A stretch of DNA of 6,464 nucleotides from Thermodesulfobacterium sp. (GTDB lineage Bacteria; Desulfobacterota; Thermodesulfobacteria; Thermodesulfobacteriales; Thermodesulfobacteriaceae), in NCBI GenBank assembly GCA_021163085.1, contig JAGGXL010000071.1:1-6464 (forward strand), written 5' to 3'. Shown one piece after another: positions 1 to 5,826 of the stretch; positions within the stretch are counted from its first letter, which is position 1, and every line of letters starts with the position of its first letter. Below the pieces are notes generated by a model that saw only the letters and a program-made list of their open reading frames with translations, was not told where the DNA came from and ran no database searches. A program made the translations under genes and the position numbers.

Positions 1-445
1 ATTTTTTCATAATAAATTTTAGATAATAAACCCATTTCCCTCGGTAGCAAGTTTCTTTAAAGATTAAACTTTAATTTTATGCTATTTAGTTCTTTAATGG
101 AATTAAAGGACCTTAATAATATAGGAATAAAAATTTCGGTTATTGGAATAGGAACATGAGAAATTAGTAGCGCACCAAATCCTAAAATCCCTATGAAAGA
201 AACTATGAAAGCTATAGAAAATTGATAAAAAAAATTGGTAAAATTTATAGAAGTGAGTAATTTCAATGTTTACCAAATGAAAGAAGCAAGAGCGTATCTA
301 AATTGCTAAATTAATAGAAAATGTTCAAGTTCGTGATTCCCGCATAAGTGAAGAAGATGTTTTGGAAATTGAGAAATACTTTTTATATTTTTACTTAAGT
401 TTTGTTTTTATCTTAAATCAAAGTCAAATTTTTTAGTATTTTTAC
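1..445. other. AT-rich region without a convincing gene
   Basis: No supported gene lies here. On the minus strand a 69-codon open stretch (57-266) would encode a hydrophobic peptide with about two membrane-like segments, but it starts with TTG, has no SD, and an in-frame stop sits two codons upstream. Just beyond it on the minus strand, in another frame, bases 56-19 read KKLATEGNGFII and then stop. A minus-strand ATG at 10-8 could begin a gene running off the left edge, but too little is visible to judge. On the plus strand an open stretch at 302-436 has no start codon and reads IAKLIENVQVRDSRISEEDV before turning into low-complexity AT-rich sequence. These look like remnants of decayed genes or chance reading frames. 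The segment just before the promoter (about 380-445) is very A/T rich and could act as an UP element. Confidence 0.5.
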
Positions 446-474
446 TTGAAAGATAGTCAAAAAGGGTTTATAAT
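446..474 (+). promoter_or_regulatory. sigma70-type promoter of the siroheme protein gene
   Basis: The -35 box TTGAAA (446-451) and the perfect -10 box TATAAT (469-474) are separated by exactly 17 nt. Transcription would start near 480-482, giving a leader of about 35 nt before the ATG at 517. An 11-bp direct repeat (TATTTTTACTT at 386-396 and 437-447) lies upstream, and its second copy touches the -35 box. This could be a regulator site or simply AT-rich background. Confidence 0.8.
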
Positions 475-502
475 AGAAAAAATTTTTAAAAAATCCATGG
501 AA

Positions 503-511
503 AAAGGAGGT
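503..511 (+). promoter_or_regulatory. Shine-Dalgarno of the siroheme protein gene
   Basis: AAAGGAGGT is close to a full anti-16S match and lies 5 nt before the ATG at 517, which fixes that start. The ATG at 497-499 upstream is out of frame and lacks an SD. Confidence 0.85.
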
Positions 512-516
512 CAACT

Positions 517-1158
517 ATGAAAACTATGAGAATTTTGCAGAAAGATAAGAAAACTTATGCCATTATCCCTCCTGTGCCTCTTGGATTAGTGACAGTTGAT
601 TTCTTGCAAAAACTTTTGGAGGTAGCTAAAAAATACGAAATTAAAACTATGAAATTCACAAGTGCTACTAGAATTCTTCTAATAGGTTTGAAGGAAGAAG
701 AGATTGATAAAGTTTGGAAAGATTTGGGAATAAGTCCAGAAGATGCTAAACCATCAAATGTTCGTATTAAAGTATGTCCTGGTGACTTCTGCCGTTTGGG
801 ACAGCAGGATACATTTAAATTAGGAGCTGAGCTTGATAAACGATATTACAAAGAAAATTTTCCTGCCAAATTTAAAATAGCAGTTTCTGGATGTGTAAAT
901 GATTGTGCAGAAACCTGTATAAAAGATTTGGGATTTATTGCTAAATCTAAGGGATGGACAGTAACTGTAGGGGGTTGTGGCGCTTCACGTCCATTACTTG
1001 CAAAAGTACTTGTAAAAGATGTTTCTACAGAAGAAGCTTTAAAAATCGCTGAGAAAGTTGCCAAATTCTATCAAGAAAAAGGTCAAAAGAAGATGCGTTT
1101 AGGACATCTTATTGAAAAATTTGGCTGGGAAAAATTTTGTAAGGAAATTCTTGAATAA
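517..1158 (+). CDS. small siroheme/[4Fe-4S] sulfite (or nitrite) reductase-like protein
   Basis: The 213-residue product matches in size and architecture the small, stand-alone assimilatory-type sulfite reductases of anaerobes (the Desulfovibrio and Methanosarcina type), which carry one siroheme coupled to one [4Fe-4S] cluster. An N-terminal ferredoxin-like half (about 1-80, with PPVPLGLVT and a KFTSATR strand near 46-52) precedes the cluster half. The cluster half has CPGDFCRLGQQDT (C87, C92), then SGCVNDCAETC (C126, C130, C134), and a VGGCGASRP turn (C154). C126-X3-C130 is the standard second half of the cluster site. The first pair is C-X4-C, whereas the usual motif is C-X5-C. The C-terminal LGHLIEKFGWEKF is also family-like. 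No flavin or NAD(P)H domain is present, so electrons must come from a separate ferredoxin-type donor. The protein is cytoplasmic, with no signal peptide or membrane segment. It is probably monocistronic, with its own promoter and SD. Family assignment is firm. Sulfite versus nitrite as substrate, and assimilation versus detoxification, cannot be read from the sequence. Confidence 0.88.
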   Translation: MKTMRILQKDKKTYAIIPPVPLGLVTVDFLQKLLEVAKKYEIKTMKFTSATRILLIGLKEEEIDKVWKDLGISPEDAKPSNVRIKVCPGDFCRLGQQDTFKLGAELDKRYYKENFPAKFKIAVSGCVNDCAETCIKDLGFIAKSKGWTVTVGGCGASRPLLAKVLVKDVSTEEALKIAEKVAKFYQEKGQKKMRLGHLIEKFGWEKFCKEILE

Positions 1159-1162
1159 CAAC

Positions 1163-1183
1163 TTTCAAAACTGAAAATTTTTC
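1163..1183 (+). terminator. possible weak terminator after the siroheme gene
   Basis: TTTCA (1163-1167) and TGAAA (1172-1176) can pair around an AAAC loop, and a T5 run follows at 1178-1182. The stem is only 5 bp and A/T rich, so it would be weak, especially in a thermophile. It is the best candidate in the position where a terminator is expected. Confidence 0.25.
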
Positions 1184-1318
1184 TCATATCTTAAAATTTT
1201 GTTTTTTATATTTCTATTTTTAATTTTTTAAGATAAAAATGAATTTTTTTGGCTTTAGTTTAAAGTTTATTAAACCATTTTACTTGGGAAGTCCTGTTTT
1301 GTAAAACTGATTTTTAAA

Positions 1319-1347
1319 TTGACAGAATTTAATTTTAGTATTATGGT
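1319..1347 (+). promoter_or_regulatory. sigma70-type promoter of ilvC
   Basis: A perfect -35 box TTGACA (1319-1324) is followed after 17 nt by TATGGT (1342-1347), which matches four of six -10 positions. TATTAT at 1339-1344 or 1347-1352 are better hexamers but have poor spacing (14 or 22 nt). The start would be near 1354, leaving a leader of about 105 nt before ilvC. A small inverted repeat further upstream (GTTTAA at 1258-1263, TTAAAC at 1270-1275) may be incidental. Confidence 0.65.
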
Positions 1348-1369
1348 ATTATTGATGCTAACTGAAGAT

Positions 1370-1381
1370 GGTGCCGGCACC
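1370..1381. repeat. GC-rich perfect palindrome in the ilvC leader
   Basis: GGTGCCGGCACC is a 12-bp perfect palindrome, with 10 of its 12 bases G or C, inside an otherwise strongly A/T-rich spacer. It lies about 16-27 nt downstream of the predicted ilvC transcription start, a typical place for a repressor operator. In RNA it could form only a 4-bp stem with a CCGG loop. A second inverted repeat follows directly (GTTTATT at 1382-1388, AATAAAC at 1403-1409). Function is unproven. The palindrome itself is directly visible. Confidence 0.6.
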
Positions 1382-1444
1382 GTTTATTAGAATTAGTAAA
1401 AAAATAAACAAGAAGCTATAAAATACTATCACATAAAAATTTGC

Positions 1445-1450
1445 AGGAGG
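1445..1450 (+). promoter_or_regulatory. Shine-Dalgarno of ilvC, decides the start
   Basis: AGGAGG lies 8 nt before the ATG at 1459. An in-frame TTG at 1441 lies upstream of this SD and would place the SD inside the coding sequence, so ATG 1459 is the start. Confidence 0.85.
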
Positions 1451-1458
1451 AGAGTAAA

Positions 1459-2457
1459 ATGAAAATTTATAAAAATGAAGATGCTGATATCTCTATTTTA
1501 AAAGATAAAGTAATAGCAGTTCTGGGATACGGAAGTCAAGGGCATGCTCATGCTTTAAATTTAAGAGATTCTGGATTGAATGTGGTGGTGGGAGTGAGAA
1601 AAGGCGGAAGAAGTTATGAAAAAGCAAGAGAGCACGGTTTTGAGCCTTTATCTGTTCATGAAGCCTGTGAAAAAGCAGATCTTATAATGATTCTCCTTCC
1701 TGATCAAACTCAACCTGTAGTTTACAAAGAAGAAATTGCTCCTGCTTTAAAACCTGGGAAAATGCTTCTTTTTGCTCATGGATTTAATATTCACTACAAT
1801 CAGATTGTGCCACCCAAGGATGTGGACGTAGCTATGGTTGCTCCTAAAGGACCCGGACATTTGGTAAGAAGGGAATTTGAAAAGGGAACAGGAGTTCCCT
1901 GTTTGGTGGCTGTTTATCAGGATGCAACAGGTGAAGCGTTTAAATTGGCTCTTGCCTATGCTAAGGGAATTGGAGGAACAAGAGCAGGTGTTATTGAAAC
2001 CACATTTAAAGAAGAGACAGAAACTGATCTTTTTGGAGAACAGGTAGTTCTTTGTGGAGGAGTTTCTGCTCTTATTAAAGCAGGTTTTGAAACACTTGTA
2101 GAAGCTGGTTATCAGCCAGAAGTAGCTTATTTTGAATGTCTTCACGAGTTAAAACTCATTGTTGACCTTATTTACGAAGGCGGTCTCTCTTTTATGAGAT
2201 ACTCTATAAGTGATACTGCAGAATATGGAGATTTAACAAGAGGTCCAAGAATTATAAATGAAAGTGTAAGAGAAGAGATGAAAAAAATTTTAAAAGAAAT
2301 TCAAAGCGGTGAATTTGCAAGAGAATGGATTTTAGAAAATCAAGCTGGAAGACCTGTTCTCAATGCTTTAAGAAGAAAAGAAGCAGAACATCTAATAGAA
2401 AAAATCGGCGAAAAATTAAGAGCTTTAATGCCCTGGATCAAAAAACCGGAAAAATAA
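1459..2457 (+). CDS. ilvC: ketol-acid reductoisomerase (class I)
   Basis: This enzyme converts 2-acetolactate or 2-aceto-2-hydroxybutyrate to the 2,3-dihydroxy acids by Mg-dependent alkyl migration and NAD(P)H reduction, the second common step of valine, leucine and isoleucine synthesis. From ATG 1459 the product is 332 residues, the normal class I (short) length. The N-terminal Rossmann domain has GYGSQG (23-28). The cofactor loop after strand 2 reads VRKGGRSY, and R47, R51 and S52 favour NADPH. Catalytic and metal residues all fall at standard positions: H107, K130 (APKGPGH), D190 and E194 (TDLFGEQ), E226 and E230 (ECLHE), S251. The C-terminal all-helical domain is complete and ends ALMPWIKKPEK. 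Two TAA stops stand in tandem (2455-2460). The gene stands alone, without ilvB, ilvN or leuA beside it in this window. It has its own promoter and a leader of about 105 nt, which holds the palindrome at 1370-1381. Identification is secure. Cofactor preference is inferred. Confidence 0.97.
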   Translation: MKIYKNEDADISILKDKVIAVLGYGSQGHAHALNLRDSGLNVVVGVRKGGRSYEKAREHGFEPLSVHEACEKADLIMILLPDQTQPVVYKEEIAPALKPGKMLLFAHGFNIHYNQIVPPKDVDVAMVAPKGPGHLVRREFEKGTGVPCLVAVYQDATGEAFKLALAYAKGIGGTRAGVIETTFKEETETDLFGEQVVLCGGVSALIKAGFETLVEAGYQPEVAYFECLHELKLIVDLIYEGGLSFMRYSISDTAEYGDLTRGPRIINESVREEMKKILKEIQSGEFAREWILENQAGRPVLNALRRKEAEHLIEKIGEKLRALMPWIKKPEK

Positions 2458-2464
2458 TAATTAA

Positions 2465-2482
2465 GGGAGGAATATCCCTCCC
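2465..2482. terminator. bidirectional terminator between ilvC and hemL
   Basis: GGGAGG (2465-2470) pairs perfectly with CCTCCC (2477-2482) around a 6-nt loop. On the plus strand CCTTTTATT follows. On the minus strand the sequence after the stem is TTAATTATTATTTTT. It sits 7 nt past the ilvC stop and 7 nt past the hemL stop, so it suits both convergent transcripts. Factor-independent activity is inferred from this structure. Confidence 0.8.
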
Positions 2483-2489
2483 CCTTTTA

Positions 2490-3773
2490 TTAGCTCATTT
2501 CTTTTAAAGATTCATAAATTTTTTCAATAGTTTCTTCTATTTCTTTTTCTCCATGAGCAAGAGAAACAAACCAAGCTTCAAACTGAGAAGGAGGTAAATA
2601 AACTCCTTTATCAAGCATTTTCTGCCAGAAAATAGCAAATTTTTGTGTATCTGAACTCATAGCTGTTTGAAAATCTACAACCTCCTTTTCGGTAAAAAAT
2701 AAAGTGAACATAGAACCGGCTCTATTAACTCTATAGAAAAGCCTCAATTTTTTGAGAATTTCTTTAATACCTTCCTCAAGTTTTTGAGCCATAGCTTCCA
2801 ATTTTTCATAAGTTCCTGGTTTCATAAGTTCTTTCAGAGTGGCAAGACCTGCTGAAACTGCAATAGGGTTTCCTGAAAGTGTTCCAGCTTGATAAACAGG
2901 GCCTTCTGGAGCAACAAGATCCATAATTTCACTTTTTCCACCATAAGCTCCTACAGGGAGACCTCCTCCTATAATTTTTCCGAGACAGGTCAGATCAGGA
3001 GTAATTCCAAATTTACCCTGTGCTCCAGAAAGTCCAATTCTAAAACCAGTTATAACTTCATCAAAAATAAGAAGGGCTCCGTATTGGGTTGTGATGTCTC
3101 TTAAAAATTCTAAAAAACCCCACTTAGGTAATACCACTCCCATATTTCCTGCAATAGGCTCAACTATTACACAGGCGATTTCTTTTCCATATCCTTTAAA
3201 AGCCTCTTCCACTGCTTTAAAGTCGTTAAAGGGTAGATTAAGAGTGTGAACTATAAGTTCTTCTGGTATTCCAGGGCTTGCAGGAATTCCAAAGGTAGCA
3301 AGTCCTGAACCAGCTTTAACAAGAAGAGAATCTACATGTCCATGATAGCAACCTTCAAATTTAATAATCTTTTTTCTTTTTGTATATGCTCTTGCAAGCC
3401 TTATAGCACTCATTGTAGCTTCAGTTCCAGAATTAACCAGGCGGATTTTCTCTATAGAAGGGAAACAATTTTTAATAAGCTCTGCTAATTCCACCTCTTG
3501 CCAGGTAGGAGCACCAAAACTCGTTCCTCTTTTCGAAGCAAAATAGACACTTGCTATAACCTCTGGATGGGTGTGTCCCAAAATAAGAGGCCCCCAGGAG
3601 CATACATAATCAATATACCTATTCCCATCAATATCAATTAAATAAGCTCCTTCTCCTCTTTCAAAAAAGATTGGATCCGCTTTTACTGCTTTACAGGCTC
3701 TAACAGGACTGTTAACACCACCAGGAATGGATTTTAAAGCCTTTTCATAAAAAAACTTAGACCTTATTTTCAT
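2490..3773 (-). CDS. hemL: glutamate-1-semialdehyde 2,1-aminomutase
   Basis: This PLP enzyme moves the amino group of glutamate-1-semialdehyde to give 5-aminolevulinate, the last step of the C5 route that feeds heme, siroheme and cobamide synthesis. The 427-residue length is normal for the family. Visible hallmarks are SIPGGVNSPVRA at the N-terminus (15-26), NSGTEAT (114-120) for cofactor phosphate binding, the GCYHGH stretch (141-146), EPIAGN (205-210), the FDEVITGFR segment with the pyridine-nitrogen aspartate D238, and the Schiff-base lysine K266 in LGKIIGGGLPVGAYGG. GTLSGNP (297-303) is also family-typical. It is the last gene of the minus-strand operon and ends at the shared terminator. 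Its start lies 17 nt inside the upstream aldolase gene, but it has its own strong SD. The other C5 gene, hemA, is not in the window. Identification over other class III aminotransferases is secure from the combined motifs. Confidence 0.97.
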   Translation of the reverse strand: MKIRSKFFYEKALKSIPGGVNSPVRACKAVKADPIFFERGEGAYLIDIDGNRYIDYVCSWGPLILGHTHPEVIASVYFASKRGTSFGAPTWQEVELAELIKNCFPSIEKIRLVNSGTEATMSAIRLARAYTKRKKIIKFEGCYHGHVDSLLVKAGSGLATFGIPASPGIPEELIVHTLNLPFNDFKAVEEAFKGYGKEIACVIVEPIAGNMGVVLPKWGFLEFLRDITTQYGALLIFDEVITGFRIGLSGAQGKFGITPDLTCLGKIIGGGLPVGAYGGKSEIMDLVAPEGPVYQAGTLSGNPIAVSAGLATLKELMKPGTYEKLEAMAQKLEEGIKEILKKLRLFYRVNRAGSMFTLFFTEKEVVDFQTAMSSDTQKFAIFWQKMLDKGVYLPPSQFEAWFVSLAHGEKEIEETIEKIYESLKEMS

Positions 3774-4332
3774 AGCAAACCTCCAACTTTATCTTTAAAT
3801 ATTCTATTTTACATAATTTTTCAAGAATTAAAGTAAGATTAACAGCTTCTTCCAGACTTTCACCCCAGGTTAAAGCTCCGTGATCACTTAATATTATCAC
3901 TTTCGAATTTTTTGCAGAATTAGATGCAGATTCCCAGAGTTCTGAAGAACCCGGTTCTAAATAAGGTAACACTTTTATATCTCTCAAAAAATATTTTCCT
4001 TCGAAATGAGAAAAAGATTTAAAATCAAATCCACAATAGTTAAGAATAAGGGCAAAAACCGGATGAGTGTGAACAATTGCCTGAGCCAATGAATTGCTTA
4101 AGTAAATTTTATAATGCATACCCCACTCAGAAGAAGGCTTCCCTTTTACAAACTGCCCCTTCCAATCGACAAAACTTAAATCTTCTGGCTTTAAGATTTC
4201 TTTTATTTTACCAGAAGGAGTAATCCAGAAGCCCTCTTTATCTCTTATAGAAACATTTCCTTCAGATCCCGAAATAAGTCCTTTTCCTGAAAGATATTTT
4301 ACAAAAAAACAGAGTTCTTTTTGTTTCTCCAT
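3757..4332 (-). CDS. class II aldolase/adducin family protein (FucA/AraD type)
   Basis: The 191-residue protein belongs to the Zn-dependent class II aldolase fold that includes L-fuculose-1-phosphate aldolase, L-ribulose-5-phosphate 4-epimerase and methylthioribulose-1-phosphate dehydratase. The zinc ligands are H88 and H90 (VHTHP) and H151 (SDHGALTWG), and the acid/base glutamate is E69 (SSEWGMH). These keep the same mutual spacing as E73, H92, H94 and H155 of E. coli FucA. Phosphate-binding elements are also present: GSEGNVS (22-28), TPSG (38-41) and S67-S68. The substrate is therefore probably a phosphorylated sugar, but which one and which reaction cannot be told. The family usually runs somewhat over 200 residues, so this member is slightly short at the C-terminus. 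Its ATG overlaps the stop of the epimerase gene by 1 nt (TAATG) with no SD of its own, implying translational coupling. Adjacency to the sugar-nucleotide epimerase supports a carbohydrate role. No mtnA is seen nearby to favour methionine salvage. Confidence 0.85.
   Translation of the reverse strand: MEKQKELCFFVKYLSGKGLISGSEGNVSIRDKEGFWITPSGKIKEILKPEDLSFVDWKGQFVKGKPSSEWGMHYKIYLSNSLAQAIVHTHPVFALILNYCGFDFKSFSHFEGKYFLRDIKVLPYLEPGSSELWESASNSAKNSKVIILSDHGALTWGESLEEAVNLTLILEKLCKIEYLKIKLEVCYENKV
3779..3784 (-). promoter_or_regulatory. Shine-Dalgarno of hemL inside the aldolase gene
   Basis: On the minus strand GGAGGT lies 5 nt before the hemL ATG (3773-3771). It is embedded in the last codons of the upstream aldolase gene. 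It supports the overlapping start and suggests hemL is translated efficiently rather than only by coupling. Confidence 0.8.
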
Positions 4333-5303
4333 TACACTTTTATACTTTTAACAAGTTCTATATTTTCCAAAGCCCATAAAACAGTTCTTTTAAGCCCCTC
4401 TTCTATGCTAATTTCTGGCTCCCAGCCGAGAATTTCCTTTGCTTTTTTAATATCAGCCCAGGTAATTTTAACATCTGCTTTGTGAAAGTCCAAATACTCT
4501 CTTTTAGCTTTTTTACCGATCAATCTTTCCAAAATATCAATTATTTCATTTATAGAAATGGGATTTTTCCCACCTCCCAAATTAATAATCTCATATCCCA
4601 GAGGCTTTAAGGCAAGAATTGTCCCCCTTGCAATATCATCTATATAAGTAAAATCTCTTGACTGTGTTCCATCTCCATAAATTTTTATTGGAATATCCTC
4701 ATAAATCCACTTTATAAATCGAAAAATACTCATATCTGGTCTTCCAGCAGGACCATAAACTGTAAAATATCTAACTACTGAAATATCAAGCTCGTAAAGG
4801 TGATGATAAGTATAAGCCAGAAGCTCGGCACTTTTTTTGGTCGCTGCATAGGGAGAAAGAGGATTATCAACCTTTAAATTCTCATGAAAAGGAGGTTTTT
4901 GTCCTGCATAAACAGAAGATGTAGAAGCAAGAACCATTTTTCTTATGCCAAATTCTTTCATGAGTTCAAGAAGATTGAGAGTAGATGTTATATTAGACTC
5001 TACATAAATCCAGGGATTTTCTAAACTTTTTCTAACTCCTGCCCTTGCTGCTAAATGTATTACAGCTGAAACAGGATAAATTTCAAAAAGAAGTTTTGTT
5101 GCCTGAAAATCGGCTAAATCGATTTTATGAAACTTAAAATTTTCTAACTTTCTTAGCTCATTTAGTCTCCACTCTTTGAGTTTTATATCGTATGCATCAT
5201 TAATATTATCAACACCTAAAACTGCTTTCCCATCTTTTAATAAATATTCTGCTACTTTCCATCCTATAAATCCCGCAACTCCTGTAACCAGATAATATTT
5301 CAT
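4332..5303 (-). CDS. NAD-dependent sugar-nucleotide epimerase (GalE / UDP-glucuronate 4-epimerase-like)
   Basis: The 323-residue protein is an extended short-chain dehydrogenase/reductase with full domain content. TGVAGFIG (7-14) is the NAD-binding glycine motif, and VDNINDAYD (31-39) follows strand 2, as is common in UDP-glucuronate 4-epimerases. HLAARAGVRKSLENP (83-97) is the NAD-ribose region. The catalytic set is T128 in ASTSSVY, Y152 and K156 (YAATK). RYFTVYGPAGRPDM (178-191) is a strong signature of the UDP-glucuronate epimerase branch. DGTQSRDFTYIDD (211-223) and NLGGG (241-245) close the substrate site. The most likely reaction is 4-epimerisation of a UDP-sugar, with UDP-glucuronate the best guess, for cell-surface polysaccharide. 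A dehydratase is less likely because the TDE/SDE catalytic motif is absent. It starts 1 nt after the stop of the Cys-cluster gene and overlaps the aldolase start by 1 nt. The SD is weak (GGTAAG), so coupling is likely. No glycosyltransferases are visible next to it. Confidence 0.88.
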   Translation of the reverse strand: MKYYLVTGVAGFIGWKVAEYLLKDGKAVLGVDNINDAYDIKLKEWRLNELRKLENFKFHKIDLADFQATKLLFEIYPVSAVIHLAARAGVRKSLENPWIYVESNITSTLNLLELMKEFGIRKMVLASTSSVYAGQKPPFHENLKVDNPLSPYAATKKSAELLAYTYHHLYELDISVVRYFTVYGPAGRPDMSIFRFIKWIYEDIPIKIYGDGTQSRDFTYIDDIARGTILALKPLGYEIINLGGGKNPISINEIIDILERLIGKKAKREYLDFHKADVKITWADIKKAKEILGWEPEISIEEGLKRTVLWALENIELVKSIKV

Positions 5304-5304
5304 T

Positions 5305-5826
5305 TTATCTTACCATGCTTAAATATGGAATTATATACTTTTTATTTATGTAATCTGAAAGCTGAAAACTAATAATTGCTTCATCTTCCATAGCGTTTTG
5401 TATTTTTATAAGTTTATTGTACCCCAAGAATTTAGAAAGCTTGTCACAAAAAAAGTTCCTACAAAAAAGAGGAGTTAATATAAGAGTGCAACCCTTTTCT
5501 CCCAAAAACAGACAATCATCAGGTCTTTCCAGATTAAATTTTATAGAAGACCCTGTCTTCTCTGCCAATAAAAGATTTATAAAAAACTCAGGCTTATTAA
5601 GTTTCCATTCCAGACCAGCCTGACAGCACTTCTCACCTGCCTCTGCACATTTAGCACAAAACTCAAAAGAGCCTGTTTCTATAAAAGCTCTTCTTGAGTT
5701 GTTAATAGCCTGTAAAAGACTCTCAAGTTTTTCTTTTATAAAAATATCCTCCTTAAGCTTTTTTCTAAAAAAATTCTTATAAAGTTCTTCTAAATTTCTG
5801 AAATACTTAATACTATCGTTAAGCAT
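5305..5826 (-). CDS. eight-cysteine YkgJ-like (CxxCxxCC family) protein
   Basis: The 173-residue soluble protein has a charged, helical N-terminus (about 1-50, possibly coiled-coil) and then eight cysteines and no others: C57-AK-C60, C67-C68, C105, C113, C122 and C127. The layout CxxC-x6-CC, then DDCLFLGEKGC, then LFCRNFFC, resembles the YkgJ/CxxCxxCC family, in which a Cys cluster is thought to bind zinc or an iron-sulfur centre. The spacing before the CC pair is longer than the family name implies, and the usual RP before the third-block cysteine is TP here, so this is a divergent member. Biochemical function is unknown. Its ATG overlaps the stop of the DUF1015 gene by 1 nt (TAATG) without a clear SD, and the epimerase begins 1 nt after its stop, so it is made together with them. 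Family call moderate; metal binding inferred. Confidence 0.65.
   Translation of the reverse strand: MLNDSIKYFRNLEELYKNFFRKKLKEDIFIKEKLESLLQAINNSRRAFIETGSFEFCAKCAEAGEKCCQAGLEWKLNKPEFFINLLLAEKTGSSIKFNLERPDDCLFLGEKGCTLILTPLFCRNFFCDKLSKFLGYNKLIKIQNAMEDEAIISFQLSDYINKKYIIPYLSMVR

Noticed and set aside
57..266. Minus-strand 69-codon hydrophobic reading frame as a small membrane protein
   Set aside because: It starts at TTG with no SD, a stop sits two codons upstream, and I recognise no family. Hydrophobic peptides arise easily from A/T-rich DNA.
1188..1234. Inverted repeat ATCTTAAAA / TTTTAAGAT as a terminator after the siroheme gene
   Set aside because: The 9-bp arms are almost wholly A/T and separated by 29 nt, and no clean T tract follows, so it is an unlikely intrinsic terminator.
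1355..1390. Leader peptide MLTEDGAGTVY before ilvC, as in amino acid attenuation
   Set aside because: There is no SD, it is not enriched in Leu, Ile or Val codons, and its ATG lies almost at the predicted transcription start. No attenuator hairpin with a T run follows.
1441..1458. TTG 1441 as the start of ilvC, adding six residues
   Set aside because: The AGGAGG SD would then be inside the gene. ATG 1459 is correctly spaced from it and gives standard class I catalytic numbering.
1354..1458. T-box or other known riboswitch in the ilvC leader
   Set aside because: The leader is only about 105 nt, with no T-box consensus, no terminator/antiterminator pair and no riboswitch core that I can recognise.
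1747..2145. Minus-strand reading frame opposite ilvC
   Set aside because: It lies wholly within ilvC, has a low-complexity Ser/Asn/Phe/Cys composition and no SD, and is a shadow of the real gene.
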